Shown here: one piece after another, positions 36,368 through 45,995 of the stretch
Layout of the letters: each line of letters starts with the position of its first letter
How positions within the stretch are numbered: position 1 is the first letter of the stretch
Origin: Nostoc sp. CENA543
GTDB taxonomy: Bacteria > Cyanobacteriota > Cyanobacteriia > Cyanobacteriales > Nostocaceae
Assembly (NCBI RefSeq): GCF_002896875.1
Contig: NZ_CP023278.1
Location: 1,984,001-2,048,000 of the forward strand
Reading direction: 5' to 3'
Length of the DNA stretch: 64,000 nucleotides
The notes under the pieces: model-generated
Told to the model about the DNA's origin: nothing
What the model saw: only the letters and a program-made list of their open reading frames with translations
Databases searched by the model: none
Translations under genes and position numbers: made by a program

Positions 36368-38452
36368 TTAAGCTAGCCCTACTAAAGTAATCACTATATC
36401 TAGGAGTTTAATGGCGATAAATGGAGCAATCACTCCACCTAAGCCATAAATTAATATATTGCGTTGCAATAGCTGATTAGCTGTCAAAGGTCTAAATTTG
36501 ACACCTGTTAGAGCTAAGGGAATTAAAGCAGGAATGATCAAGGCGTTATAAATTAGGGCTGATAGGATAGCTGATTTGGTGCTAGTTAAATTCATCACAT
36601 TCAAACTTTGCAAATTAGCTCCCGCAAAGATGACAGGGAGAATGGCAAAGTATTTAGCAATATCATTGGCAATGGAAAAGGTGGTTAATGCTCCCCGTGT
36701 AATGAGCAATTGTTTACCAATACTGACGATATCAATTAATTTGGTGGGGTCGGAGTCCAAATCTACCATGTTGGCAGCTTCTTTGGCGGCTTGTGTACCT
36801 GTATTCATAGCTACACCGACATTAGCTTGAGCTAGGGCTGGTGCGTCATTTGTACCGTCCCCTGTCATGGCGACGAGTTTACCTTTGGCTTGTTCTCGTT
36901 GAATAACGTTGATTTTATCTTCTGGTGTGGCTTCGGCAATATATTCATCCACCCCTGCTTCTTGGGCGATGACGGAGGCGGTAATGTGGTTATCGCCTGT
37001 GAGCATGATTGTACGCACACCCATACGGCGTAACTGGTCGAAGCGATCGCGGATACCTGGTTTTACAATATCTTTGAGATAGACCACGCCATAAATTTCA
37101 CCATCTAAGCACACTGCTAAAGGTGTCCCTCCCTGCTGGGAAACTCTTTCATAAGCAGTATCTAGTTCTGGGGAAATTTGACCGTTGCGAGAACGGACAA
37201 AGCCTTTAATCGCTCCTACTGCACCTTTACGCGCTTCTCTTCCCCCTGGTAAGTTTGTTCCACTCATGCGGGTTTTCGCAGAAAATTCTACTCCTTGGGC
37301 TTGGTTGAAGTCGAAGTCAAATCTTACACCCAATTTTTCAGCTAGGCGAACAATAGATTTACCTTCGGGGGTGTCATCAAAAACGCTAGTTACCCAGGCG
37401 ACACTAGCTATTTCCTCCATTGTGTGACCGTTAATAGGGATAAACTCTTCTGCTAAGCGATTTCCTAAAGTAATTGTGCCGGTTTTATCAAGGACTAGGG
37501 TATTAATATCACCGCAAGCTTCCACAGCTTTACCTGATGTGGCGATGACATTAAATTGGGCGACTCTATCCATCCCCGCAATCCCAATGGCACTGAGTAA
37601 ACCACCAATGGTAGTAGGAATTAAAGCGACAAATAAGGCGACTAAAATCGGCACACTCACGGGACTATCGGCATAGTAAGCAAAGGCGGGTAAGGTAGCA
37701 ATGACGAATAAAAACACCAAACTCAAAACAGCTAGTAATACTGTCAGAGCGATTTCATTGGGAGTTTTGCTGCGTTCTGCCCCTTCTACTAAGGCTATCA
37801 TGCGGTCAATAAAGCCTTTACCTGGGTCGGCAGTAACGCGGACAATTAATTCATCAGAAAGGATACGAGTCCCCCCAGTTACGGAACTGGCGATATCTGA
37901 GCCGGATTCTTTGAGGACTGGTGCAGATTCCCCAGTAATGGCAGACTCATCTACAGAAGCCACCCCCATCATTACTTCCCCATCGACGGGAATGATATCC
38001 CCAGCCACTAGATAAATCGTGTCACCTTGTCTGAGGCTAGTAGATGGAACTTCGCTAATTGTGCCATCGGGGGAGAGTTTTTTGGCTGGGGTTTCGGATT
38101 TTGTGGAGCGCAAAGCATCAGCTTGAGCTTTCCCACGCCCTTCCGCTATGGCTTCAGCGAAGTTAGCAAACCAAACTGTAAAGAATAAGATCCCTGTTAA
38201 GATGCCGTTAAAGAGTTGGGGGTTTTGTAGTTGGGTTTGTCCGAATAGATTGGGATCAATGGTGCTAGCCAAGGTGATGAGGGTTCCCACCCAAACCAAA
38301 AACATCACCGGATTTCGGATAGCGGATTTGGGATTGAGCTTAATAAAAGCATCCGCAATGGCTCTAAGGTAAATCCCTCTAGTTTTAACTTTGCCTTTCT
38401 TGCGGGCTTGACGACGAGATTTAGTTTTAGGGGTAGGTGCAGCTGGAATCAT
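36368..38452 (-). CDS. kdpB: Potassium-transporting P-type ATPase B subunit
   Basis: 694 residues from the ATG at 38452; an upstream TTG at 38479 starts in repeat DNA and is not used. Motifs: SAITGESAPVLKE (dephosphorylation), LVLDKTGTITLGNR (phosphorylated Asp, near residue 321), MTGDGTNDAPALAQANVGVAMN (hinge). Seven or so membrane helices. With KdpA and KdpC it makes the high-affinity K+ pump of the cytoplasmic membrane. A lysine/arginine-rich N-terminal extension (KTKSRRQARKKGKVKTRG) is long for the family. Confidence 0.95.
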   Translation of the reverse strand: MIPAAPTPKTKSRRQARKKGKVKTRGIYLRAIADAFIKLNPKSAIRNPVMFLVWVGTLITLASTIDPNLFGQTQLQNPQLFNGILTGILFFTVWFANFAEAIAEGRGKAQADALRSTKSETPAKKLSPDGTISEVPSTSLRQGDTIYLVAGDIIPVDGEVMMGVASVDESAITGESAPVLKESGSDIASSVTGGTRILSDELIVRVTADPGKGFIDRMIALVEGAERSKTPNEIALTVLLAVLSLVFLFVIATLPAFAYYADSPVSVPILVALFVALIPTTIGGLLSAIGIAGMDRVAQFNVIATSGKAVEACGDINTLVLDKTGTITLGNRLAEEFIPINGHTMEEIASVAWVTSVFDDTPEGKSIVRLAEKLGVRFDFDFNQAQGVEFSAKTRMSGTNLPGGREARKGAVGAIKGFVRSRNGQISPELDTAYERVSQQGGTPLAVCLDGEIYGVVYLKDIVKPGIRDRFDQLRRMGVRTIMLTGDNHITASVIAQEAGVDEYIAEATPEDKINVIQREQAKGKLVAMTGDGTNDAPALAQANVGVAMNTGTQAAKEAANMVDLDSDPTKLIDIVSIGKQLLITRGALTTFSIANDIAKYFAILPVIFAGANLQSLNVMNLTSTKSAILSALIYNALIIPALIPLALTGVKFRPLTANQLLQRNILIYGLGGVIAPFIAIKLLDIVITLVGLA

Positions 38453-38462
38453 ATCAGGGATT

Positions 38463-38560
38463 GGGGATTGGGGATTCAAGAGGAATTGGTGCAGGGTGCA
38501 GGGTGCAAGGGGGAGAAAAATGTCCCCATTTCTCCCTGCTCCCCTGCCCCCCTGCCTGTC
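38463..38560. repeat. GC-rich simple repeats between kdpB and kdpA
   Basis: GGGGATT, GCAGGGT and CCCTGCC units. These fill the gap between the two genes. Transcripts of kdpA-kdpB should cross it. Confidence 0.7.
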
Positions 38561-38562
38561 TT

Positions 38563-40248
38563 TTAACTGCCGGATGCAAGTTTAATGCCTTCGGCGATGG
38601 GGCCTAGTGCTAAGACTGGGAAGAATGTTAACACTCCTAAAATCAAGACGATGCCGGCTGTAACTGTTGTAAATATTAAGGAGTCTGTTTTGAGTGTGCC
38701 AGGGGTTTCGGGTACTGTTTGTTTGCGAGACATACTATCGGCTAATAGTAAGACGGCAACTATGGGAATATATCTGCCGGCGACAATGCTGACGCTGGTG
38801 GTTAAGTTCCACCATAGGGTGTTATCGGTGAGTCCTTCTAAACCAGAACCGTTGTTAGCACTGGCTGAGGCGTATTCGTAAACTACTTGGGAAATGCCAT
38901 GAAAGCCGGTGTTGGTGATGCCGGAGAGGGTGAAGGGATAGGCGAGGGCGATCGCACTGGGAATTAGGACTAAGATGGGGTGAATCAGTAAAATGACGCT
39001 GGCGAGGACAATTTCGCGTTTTTCGATTTTGCGCCCAAAAATTTCTGGGGTACGTCCCACCATTAAGCCAGTTAAAAAGACTGTGAGAATGAGATAAATA
39101 AAGAGATAGGTTGTACCTGTGCCTTGTCCACCCCAGATAATTTGCAGGAATAAGCTAAATAATGTCACTAATATTCCTGATGGCATGAGAGAATCGTGCA
39201 TCCCGTTGACTGCACCTGTCATGGTGGTGGTGGTTGTGACTGCCCATAGGGCTGTTTGTGCTGCACCAAATCTGACTTCTTTTCCTTCTAAGTTGGGTTG
39301 TTCTACACCCAAGGCGTTGTTCACTAGGGGATTTCCTTGTAGTTCCCCACCGACGGCTACCCAAATCAAGATGACAAACACGACAAATATCATCCAAAAC
39401 AGTAGCCAAGCCTGTTTCATGTTTTTGGCAAATATGCCATAGGCATAAATCATGGCGGCGGGGATCGCCAGCATAGCGATGAGTTCGATAAAGTTTGAGG
39501 CTCCGTTGGGATTTTCAAAGGGATGGGCGGAGTTAGCAGTAAAGAAACCACCACCGTTTTCACCCAACATTTTGATCATTTCCCAGGAAGCTACAGGGCC
39601 TCTGGCGATGTATTGCGTTCCCCCTTCTAGGGTGGTGACGGTTACAGGTGGAGCTAATGTTTGTGGTACACCTGAGCGTACTAGGGCGATCGCACCAATC
39701 ACTGAAAGGGGCAATAATATTCTGGTAATGGCACGGATGAGATCAACGTAAAAGTTCCCTAATGTTTTACCCGTGAGTCCCCGAATGAAAGCGATACTCA
39801 CCGCTATTCCTGTACCTGCTGAGGTAAACATCAAAAATCCTAAAGCAGCCACTTGGGAAAAGTAACTCAGGGTTGTTTCTGGTGTATAGTGTTGCTGGTC
39901 AGTATTAGTGACAAATGAAACTACTGTATGTAGTAAAATATTCCAATTGGGCGCAGCAAAGCCGTTGGGATTCCAAGGTAATAATCTTTGATAATATATA
40001 AGTAAGTATACGAAAATACCCATGCACAGGTTAGTGTAGAGAATGGCTCTAGCGTACTGCCAACCAGTCATTTCATCTTTTGGGCGAATACCTGTAATCA
40101 CGTAGAAACTGCGTTCTATCGGATTCATTAACCTATCTAATAATGTCCTTTCACCAAGGAACACACGAGCTATGTATCTTCCTAAAAGGGGTGTGATTGC
40201 TATCACAATACATAGCGTTAAGCCAATTTGTAATAAACTTTGTCCCAT
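38563..40248 (-). CDS. kdpA: Potassium-transporting ATPase A subunit
   Basis: 561 residues, about ten membrane helices. The four selectivity-filter segments of the K+ channel-like subunit are visible, including TNTDQQHY (about 115-122), [19 protein letters not shown] and [10 protein letters not shown]. KdpA is the K+ translocating subunit. First gene of kdpA-kdpB-kdpC on the minus strand. I found no convincing kdpF upstream and no kdpD/kdpE in the window, although KdpD-type sensors usually lie close by. Confidence 0.95.
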   Translation of the reverse strand: MGQSLLQIGLTLCIVIAITPLLGRYIARVFLGERTLLDRLMNPIERSFYVITGIRPKDEMTGWQYARAILYTNLCMGIFVYLLIYYQRLLPWNPNGFAAPNWNILLHTVVSFVTNTDQQHYTPETTLSYFSQVAALGFLMFTSAGTGIAVSIAFIRGLTGKTLGNFYVDLIRAITRILLPLSVIGAIALVRSGVPQTLAPPVTVTTLEGGTQYIARGPVASWEMIKMLGENGGGFFTANSAHPFENPNGASNFIELIAMLAIPAAMIYAYGIFAKNMKQAWLLFWMIFVVFVILIWVAVGGELQGNPLVNNALGVEQPNLEGKEVRFGAAQTALWAVTTTTTMTGAVNGMHDSLMPSGILVTLFSLFLQIIWGGQGTGTTYLFIYLILTVFLTGLMVGRTPEIFGRKIEKREIVLASVILLIHPILVLIPSAIALAYPFTLSGITNTGFHGISQVVYEYASASANNGSGLEGLTDNTLWWNLTTSVSIVAGRYIPIVAVLLLADSMSRKQTVPETPGTLKTDSLIFTTVTAGIVLILGVLTFFPVLALGPIAEGIKLASGS

Positions 40249-40667
40249 TTATTTTGTACTCAATTTTCGGCTACTACTGTTCAATTCAGGACTAGGGTTT
40301 AGGGGTGTAAGGGTGTAGGGGTATAGGGGTTTTAATCTACATCCTGGGATATTGATACGTCTGAACCAAAGCTTTGATTTTTCGTTTTCATGTATAAGTC
40401 CTACAGTTAATTCTTAAAGATAAAAAATAACTTACCTATTGACGGTGGTGTGAGCAATTTGGCAATCTTTCACACCACTAACAAAGAAGGCAAAAGTCAA
40501 AAGGTAAAGGTAAAAAGAAAGAACGCTTATTTTGTAAGCTTTCTGTCTATTGATGTCAATTGGTACTAGTTCATTTAGCTGTATTTACGGTTGGCTGTCT
40601 TGATAATTTTCTACCTGATGTGTAAAGTTTGCATCAAGAACAATTAAATTGTAGGGTAGGGTAATCA
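40249..40667. promoter_or_regulatory. kdp upstream region with a hairpin
   Basis: 419 bases. GTGGTGTGA (40445-40453) and TCACACCAC (40470-40478) pair perfectly across 16 bases, about 200 bases before kdpA. It may be the kdp operator or leader, or priA transcription end, although there is no direct T run. I do not see the core of a c-di-AMP riboswitch. Confidence 0.4.
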
Positions 40668-40736
40668 ATTCAAAATTCAAAATTCAAAATTCAAAATGAA
40701 ATGCCCCATGCCCCATGCCCAATTCCCAATGCCCAA
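40668..40736. repeat. ATTCAAA and CCCAATG/CCCCATG repeats
   Basis: Repeats run up to the last base before the priA stop codon. Confidence 0.75.
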
Positions 40737-43364
40737 TTACATGATATTTAGGGGATCAACATCTATCGTCAAGCTAACGCTATCACAACAGAGCGATCGC
40801 ACTGCATCCCAGTCTGGTAATTGTGGCAGGGTTTGGGGGTCAAATTTCAGCAATATCTGCCATCGGTAACGGTTGGCGACTCGCATCACACTAGCTGGTG
40901 CTGGCCCTAATATTTCAAATTCCTCATTGGTACTTAAAGCTGTAGCAATAATTTGGGCTGTATTTTGTACTTGGATGGGGTCAAGGCTACTCAAGCGTAA
41001 TAAAATTAACCTGCCTGTGGGCGGATAATTGAGGGCTTGTCTTTGTTCTAATTCAGTCTGTACGAAGGAGTGATAATCGTGATTTCTCACTGCTTCGATA
41101 ACAGGATGTTCTGGGGTATAAGTTTGCATAATGACTCTACCAGGATCGTCACCTCTGCCTGCACGTCCGGCTACTTGGGTGAGGGTTTGAAAGGCGCGTT
41201 CATTGGCGCGATAATCTGACAAATGCAGTAAGCCGTCAGCCGCCACTACTCCCACGAGTGTGACTTGGGGTAAGTCTAACCCTTTGGTAAGCATTTGTGT
41301 ACCTACTAATAAATTTGCTTCGCCGTTAGCAAATTTAGTGAGTAAGGTACGATGCGCGCCTTTGTTGCGGGTGGTATCGCTATCAAAGCGGATATAGGTT
41401 AATTCTGGGAACTGTCGGCTTAATTCTTGGGCGACTCGCTGAGTCCCGCTACCAAAAAATTTGAGGTAAGGGGACATACATTCAGGGCAGTTTTGGGGAT
41501 GCGATCGCACATAATTACAATAATGACAGCGCAGTAGTTGGGGCGCGCCGACTTCGGTTTGATGATAAGACAAGGAAACATCACAGTGAGGACATTCCAA
41601 GACATAACCACAGCTACGACAAGAGACAAAGGTGCTGTGTCCCCGACGATGGATAAATAAAATCCCCTGTTGTTTTTTCTCTTGCAGTTGTATTAAAGCT
41701 TGTTGCAGTGATCTACTAAATATAGACCGATTCCCGTCTTGCAGTTCTTGCCGCATATCCACAATTTCTATCGGTGGTAAGGGGCGGGAATTAATGCGTT
41801 CGGGGAGGGAGAGGTAGTGAGTGGGGACTAGGGACTGGGGACTGGGGGCTGGGGACTGGGCATTGGGCATTGGGCATTGGGCAGTGGAGAAAAACTCTCC
41901 CCCTGCCCCCTGCCCCCTGCCCTCTACCTCTTGTCTGCCCCCTGCCCCCTGCCCCCTGCCCTCTACCTCTTGCCCTGCCACATTCACCCAACTCTCCAAA
42001 GAGGGTGTCGCGGAACCCAGAAGTAGGGGACAGCTTTCTAATTCGGCGCGCCACTGGGCGACTGTGCGGGCGTGGTAGGTGGGAATGGGGGTGTCTTGTT
42101 TAAAGCTGGAGTCGTGTTCTTCGTCGAGGATGATTAACCCTATGTTGGGTAAGGGGGCGAAGATGGCACTGCGTGTGCCGATGATGATTTGGGGATCGCC
42201 TGTGAGCATTTGTCGCCAGGTGTCGTAACGTTCGCCTTCGGATAGTGCGCTGTGATAGACGCTGATTTTATTGCCGAAGCGGGCGCGAAATCTATCTGTG
42301 AGTTGGGGTGTGAGTCCAATTTCTGGGACTAAAACTAAGGCTGATTTACCTTGGGCAATGATGGGAGCGATCGCTTGTAAATATACTTCTGTTTTTCCTG
42401 AACCTGTAATGCCATGCAACAATATTTGATGGAATCCATCTAACTTTTGAATAGTTTCTAAAGCATAAGCTTGGGCTGAATTTAATAATTTCGGTTGATC
42501 TAAACCTATGGCTTGACCTTGTTCTGTGCGTAATATTTCTCGTTCTTCTATGGCTATGTAACCTTTCTGTTCGATTGTCTTAAGAATAGAAGCACTGGCG
42601 TTAGTTATTTGCAGTAATTCACTTTGCCATAATTCACCACCACGCCTGCGTAATACTTCTAAAATTTCTCTTTGGCGTGTGGTTAGATCTCTCTCTATGG
42701 CATCTATTAATATGACTGCTTTTTGTCTTTTTGGTTTTGTGGTGCGGGGCGGTTCTAAGTAACTTTCTACTAAGCCCATTCGCAATAACTCCCGCACTCC
42801 CCGATAAGCAGATTTGACTTTTTGTTGTAAATACGCGAAACTATAGTCCCCTGCTGTTTGATTTTGCAAAAGATGCAGAATTTGCTGTGCTGTCGGACTT
42901 AAAAAAGTGGTTACGGTTGATAACTCTTTTTGGGTCATGATTAACCGGATACGACGTTGCGATCGCCCCAATAATCCTGGTGGTAAAGCTACACGTATCA
43001 CTTGTATGAGAGGCGTATAGTAATATGATGCAACTCTATTTAACAATTCCCAATAAGCACTACTAAAAAAACCAGAACTGACTACATCTTCTACTTCTCG
43101 AATTTTCTCTGGTGGTAAGTCAATGCTGGGCTGACTCAACAGTCTTACAGCTATTCCTCCTACTTGTTGTGCGCCAAAAGGCACACTTAATATGTCTCCT
43201 GGTTGTATTTCTAATTGTGGTGGTAAACGGTAAGTAAACAATCCTGAATTGCCTGGAAAGTCTACCAATACTTCAACGTAGCAATTCCCATTTGGCAATG
43301 ATTTATAAATTTCTGTATCCTCATTAACCACTAAATTCTGTGATTTCACGTTAGTAATATACAT
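40737..43364 (-). CDS. priA: Primosomal protein N' (replication restart helicase) with an internal repeat expansion
   Basis: 875 residues, some 60-100 longer than usual. N-terminal DNA-binding domain (about 30-130), winged-helix part, helicase domain with HGITGSGKTEVYLQAI (Walker A, about 315-330), LIILDEEHDSSFKQ (DEEH box, about 411-424), GSATPSLESW, and eight cysteines in CRSCGYVLECPHC...CHYCNYV...CPECM (zinc site, about 575-620), then GTQMLTKGLDLPQV and QVAGRAGRGDDPG. Between ESWVNVAG and HYLSLPERIN lies an insertion of about 55 residues, with two tandem 13-residue units QEVEGRGQGAGGR/E and then PMPNAQSPAPSPQSLVP, coded by the same heptad/GC repeats that occur between genes. It is in frame, so the protein is probably still active. 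PriA reloads DnaB at stalled forks. Confidence 0.92.
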   Translation of the reverse strand: MYITNVKSQNLVVNEDTEIYKSLPNGNCYVEVLVDFPGNSGLFTYRLPPQLEIQPGDILSVPFGAQQVGGIAVRLLSQPSIDLPPEKIREVEDVVSSGFFSSAYWELLNRVASYYYTPLIQVIRVALPPGLLGRSQRRIRLIMTQKELSTVTTFLSPTAQQILHLLQNQTAGDYSFAYLQQKVKSAYRGVRELLRMGLVESYLEPPRTTKPKRQKAVILIDAIERDLTTRQREILEVLRRRGGELWQSELLQITNASASILKTIEQKGYIAIEEREILRTEQGQAIGLDQPKLLNSAQAYALETIQKLDGFHQILLHGITGSGKTEVYLQAIAPIIAQGKSALVLVPEIGLTPQLTDRFRARFGNKISVYHSALSEGERYDTWRQMLTGDPQIIIGTRSAIFAPLPNIGLIILDEEHDSSFKQDTPIPTYHARTVAQWRAELESCPLLLGSATPSLESWVNVAGQEVEGRGQGAGGRQEVEGRGQGAGGEFFSTAQCPMPNAQSPAPSPQSLVPTHYLSLPERINSRPLPPIEIVDMRQELQDGNRSIFSRSLQQALIQLQEKKQQGILFIHRRGHSTFVSCRSCGYVLECPHCDVSLSYHQTEVGAPQLLRCHYCNYVRSHPQNCPECMSPYLKFFGSGTQRVAQELSRQFPELTYIRFDSDTTRNKGAHRTLLTKFANGEANLLVGTQMLTKGLDLPQVTLVGVVAADGLLHLSDYRANERAFQTLTQVAGRAGRGDDPGRVIMQTYTPEHPVIEAVRNHDYHSFVQTELEQRQALNYPPTGRLILLRLSSLDPIQVQNTAQIIATALSTNEEFEILGPAPASVMRVANRYRWQILLKFDPQTLPQLPDWDAVRSLCCDSVSLTIDVDPLNIM
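41822..41987. repeat. Intragenic repeat cluster within priA
   Basis: Two 39-bp units (CAAGAGGTAGAGGGCAGGGG... on the minus strand) followed by ATTGGGC/CCCAATG heptads. The same repeats lie outside genes at 35493, 38490 and 49155. Confidence 0.85.
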
Positions 43365-43438
43365 AGCAACTCAATTCTCAAGATAAATATACTGCTGCAT
43401 CTAAACTTAGTCGGCAAAATCTGCCAAAATTTCTAAAT

Positions 43439-43762
43439 TTAAAAATTTTCCTCCTGTGGAAGTAAATTGTATTTCACAATACTTTTATCACTTATAATAC
43501 TTGATAAGTTTCCTCTTATGTAATCCACTAGACAAATTGATTTCACCCATACGTGCAATAAATATTTGAGTCTACCATCACAAATCAAACTATCTTCCTG
43601 AAGTTTTCTGAAAGCGGTTATCCATTTACTAAATAGGGTATAGGCTTTTTCACTCTCTTGATAGATATTCAATCCTTTATGTATATGAGATGCTTTTATA
43701 CAAACATTTTTTTTGGAACAGTAAATTGCCTGATTATTAACATTAATAATTTTTATAAACAC
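43439..43762 (-). CDS. Doubtful small hypothetical protein
   Basis: 107 residues from a GTG at 43762. I do not recognise it. It has an unusual composition (many Ile, Lys, Tyr, Cys: QAIYCSKKNVCIKASHIH), no known domain and AT-rich codons. It may be a real lineage-specific gene or a chance frame in AT-rich DNA. Confidence 0.25.
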   Translation of the reverse strand: MFIKIINVNNQAIYCSKKNVCIKASHIHKGLNIYQESEKAYTLFSKWITAFRKLQEDSLICDGRLKYLLHVWVKSICLVDYIRGNLSSIISDKSIVKYNLLPQEENF

Positions 43763-44144
43763 TTGATCACCCCAGTCCGATAAATAGACAAATTCCTTTC
43801 ACAAATCTCAACCAATTAACTCAAAAATTTACAAAACCACCTGTCTGGTTTTAGATTCTGAGAGATGCCACCATATTTGATCTACGTGTTGAGTATGAAA
43901 AAATAGAAAGGATTTGACAGATTTAAGAATTAGCCAAACAATAAACATAATATCTCTTGTGACTGGAAAAATAAAATTTGGGTGCCAAAACCAATATTGT
44001 AGAGAAGTTTAAGTTATTGGCAAGTAATAATTGTCAAACAAAAATCAATTTCAACTTCTATAAGTTAATGCAAACAAATTGAACAGGTGCATTCTTGCTT
44101 AGGGAAGCTGTCAATTATTAGTAGCGAACAGATGCCATTAAATT
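43763..44144. other. Intergenic region upstream of the sigma-factor gene
   Basis: 382 bases, AT-rich (about 65 percent), no repeat or hairpin that I can support. It should contain the sigma-factor promoter. Confidence 0.4.
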
Positions 44145-45302
44145 ATGTACCAAACCAAGCAAAAATCCATCCAGGAAAATATGAATATTGCTGAATTGGG
44201 AACGATGGAAATACTTGAACATGAAGAAGAATCTTTCGACAGTTTAGAAATAGTGATTGAAGAAGAAGCACCCCATGTAGATCATTTAGAAACAGATGAA
44301 CGTGATGGGGATCAAATGGCTGCGGCTCGTCCTTCTGGGTATAATAAAACCGAGCATGATGATGCTGTTGGGGCATTTTTTAAGGAAATGGCACGCTATC
44401 CACTACTCAAACCTGATGAAGAGGTAGAGTTAGCAAAACGCGTCAGATTTTTAGAAGATGTCAAAGATTTACAAGAGGCTTTGCAAGCAGAACTCGGAAA
44501 GCAACCAACTAAAGCTCAAATCGCAGCGCGCTTAGAAGTTACAGAAAAGCAACTAGAAAATCGCTTATATCAAGGTAGAGTAGCCAAGCGCAAAATGATT
44601 CGCTCTAACTTGAGACTAGTAGTGTCAATTGCCAAAAGATATTTAAATCGCGGAGTGCCTTTTCTGGATTTAATTCAGGAAGGGGCTATGGGTTTAAACC
44701 GCGCCACAGAAAAATTTGATCCCGATAAAGGATATAAGTTCTCTACCTACGCTTATTGGTGGATTAGACAGGCAATTACTAGGGCGATCGCCAATGATGC
44801 CAGAACCATCCGCCTACCCATTCACATTGTCGAAAAACTTAACAAACTCAAAAAAGCCCAAAGAGAACTCAAACAAAAACTCCGTCGCAACCCCTCAGAA
44901 GCAGAAATGGCGGAAGCTTTAGAAGTTAGCGTACAGCAACTGCGCCAACTGCAACAACTCAGAAGACAAGCCCTATCTCTTAACCACCGCGTCGGTAAAG
45001 AAGAAGATACCGAACTGATGGATTTATTAGAAGATGAAGATAACCTATCTCCTGAAGCCAAAATGAACGAAAACATGATGCGTCAGGAAATTTGGGAAGT
45101 TTTAGGCGATGTCCTCACCCCACGGGAAAAAGACGTAATTTCACTGCGCTATGGCTTGACAACCAGCGAACCCTGCACCCTAGAAGAAGTGGGTAATATG
45201 TTTAATCTCTCCCGTGAACGAGTCAGACAAATTCAAAGTAAAGCCATGCGAAAACTACGCCGTCCCCATATAGCGAAACGGCTCAAAGGGTGGTTGATTT
45301 GA
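44145..45302 (+). CDS. Group 2 RNA polymerase sigma-70 factor (SigC-like)
   Basis: 385 residues; an internal ATG at 44181 has a better ribosome site (AGGA 44173-44176) and may be the true start. After an acidic N-terminus (about 20-60) come region 1.2 (DAVGAFFKEMARYPLLKPDEEVELAKR), region 2 (NLRLVVSIAKRYLNRGVPFLDLIQEGAMGLNRATEKFDPDKGYKFSTYAYWWIRQAITRAI, not all quoted here in one piece), region 3 (LPIHIVEKLNKLKKAQRELKQ) and region 4 (TLEEVGNMFNLSRERVRQIQSKAMRKLR). It lacks the SigA-specific sequence, and the GAMGLNRATEKFD segment suggests SigC, but the letter is not certain. Group 2 factors in cyanobacteria reprogram transcription under stress or nitrogen/carbon changes. Confidence 0.88.
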   Translation: MYQTKQKSIQENMNIAELGTMEILEHEEESFDSLEIVIEEEAPHVDHLETDERDGDQMAAARPSGYNKTEHDDAVGAFFKEMARYPLLKPDEEVELAKRVRFLEDVKDLQEALQAELGKQPTKAQIAARLEVTEKQLENRLYQGRVAKRKMIRSNLRLVVSIAKRYLNRGVPFLDLIQEGAMGLNRATEKFDPDKGYKFSTYAYWWIRQAITRAIANDARTIRLPIHIVEKLNKLKKAQRELKQKLRRNPSEAEMAEALEVSVQQLRQLQQLRRQALSLNHRVGKEEDTELMDLLEDEDNLSPEAKMNENMMRQEIWEVLGDVLTPREKDVISLRYGLTTSEPCTLEEVGNMFNLSRERVRQIQSKAMRKLRRPHIAKRLKGWLI

Positions 45303-45303
45303 G

Positions 45304-45412
45304 GGCAGGGTGCAGGGTGCAGGGTGCAGAGGAGAAAAGCAAAGCTATTGACTATGGACTAATAACTATGAACTAATGACTATGGACTGTTGACTATAGA
45401 CTAATGACTAAC
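45304..45412. repeat. GCAGGGT units and degenerate TGACTAA heptads running into a start codon
   Basis: Three GCAGGGT units, then TATGGAC/TAATGAC heptads from about 45346. The GNAT start codon at 45404 is part of the last TAATGACTAA. Confidence 0.8.
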
Positions 45413-45895
45413 AATCTCATCGTGCGTTGTGCTGAACCTGATGATAGCAAAGCTCTATTTGAGTTAATTCAGGGGTTGGCAGAGTATGAAAAACTCTCTC
45501 ATGCTGTCACCGGCAACGCTTTGGCTTTACATGAGCATTTATTTGGCTCAAAAAAATATGTAGAGGCTTTATTGGCAGAATATTCAGGTAAAGCTGTGGG
45601 TTTTGCCTTATTTTTCCATAATTACTCAACCTTCCTCACCAAACCTGGGATTTATCTCGAAGATTTATTTGTTTTACCGGAGTATCGACGGCAAGGTATC
45701 GGTAAAGCACTCCTCATTAAACTTGCTCAAATTGCCGTTGAAAGGGAATGTGGGCGGTTAGAGTGGACTGTTCTCGACTGGAATGAGTCAGCGCAGGCAT
45801 TTTATCGCAGTATGGGCGCGTCGATTTTAGATGACTGGCGCATTTGTAGAGTGACAGAAGAGGCAATTGGCCAGTTAGCAGCTAAAGAATCATGA
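45404..45895 (+). CDS. GNAT-family N-acetyltransferase (spermidine/diamine acetyltransferase type)
   Basis: 163 residues. The GNAT core is complete: IRCAEPDD-like first strand (IVRCAEPDDSKALFELI), VGFALFFHNYSTF, GIYLEDLFVLPEYRRQGIGKALLIKLA (acetyl-CoA pyrophosphate loop R-x-x-G-I-G, about 96-106), LEWTVLDWNESAQAFYRSMGA. This arrangement (LEDLFV...WNxxAxxFY) is that of the eukaryotic-type SAT1 diamine acetyltransferases, so polyamines or thialysine are likely substrates. The first residues come from heptad repeats, so the true start may be slightly later. Confidence 0.87.
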   Translation: MTNNLIVRCAEPDDSKALFELIQGLAEYEKLSHAVTGNALALHEHLFGSKKYVEALLAEYSGKAVGFALFFHNYSTFLTKPGIYLEDLFVLPEYRRQGIGKALLIKLAQIAVERECGRLEWTVLDWNESAQAFYRSMGASILDDWRICRVTEEAIGQLAAKES

Positions 45896-45900
45896 AGTTT

Positions 45901-45911
45901 GACAGCCTGTC
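45901..45911. promoter_or_regulatory. GAC-N5-GTC palindrome, possible copper-regulator site of petJ
   Basis: GACAGCCTGTC lies 85 bases before the petJ ATG and just upstream of TTGACT (45915-45920), a possible -35 box. I recall that the PetR repressor controls petJ/petE in Synechocystis through GAC-N5-GTC-like sites; this is a match by eye only. Confidence 0.35.
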
Positions 45912-45995
45912 GTTTGACTCAAGGAATTTAGTCCCCTGACAATTGTAAAGGAAGATATTGGGCTGAATGAGCCTTTGTTGCAGAGAGAACACAAA

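Noticed and set aside
40342-40400. A kdpF-like peptide upstream of kdpA
   Set aside because: The only short frame seen there is polar, whereas KdpF is a hydrophobic membrane peptide.
40445-40478. c-di-AMP (ydaO) riboswitch upstream of kdpA
   Set aside because: Only a simple hairpin is seen; the conserved core that I would expect is absent. A covariance-model search could settle it.
44733-45076. Serine-rich frame opposite the sigma-factor gene
   Set aside because: Shadow of the coding strand.
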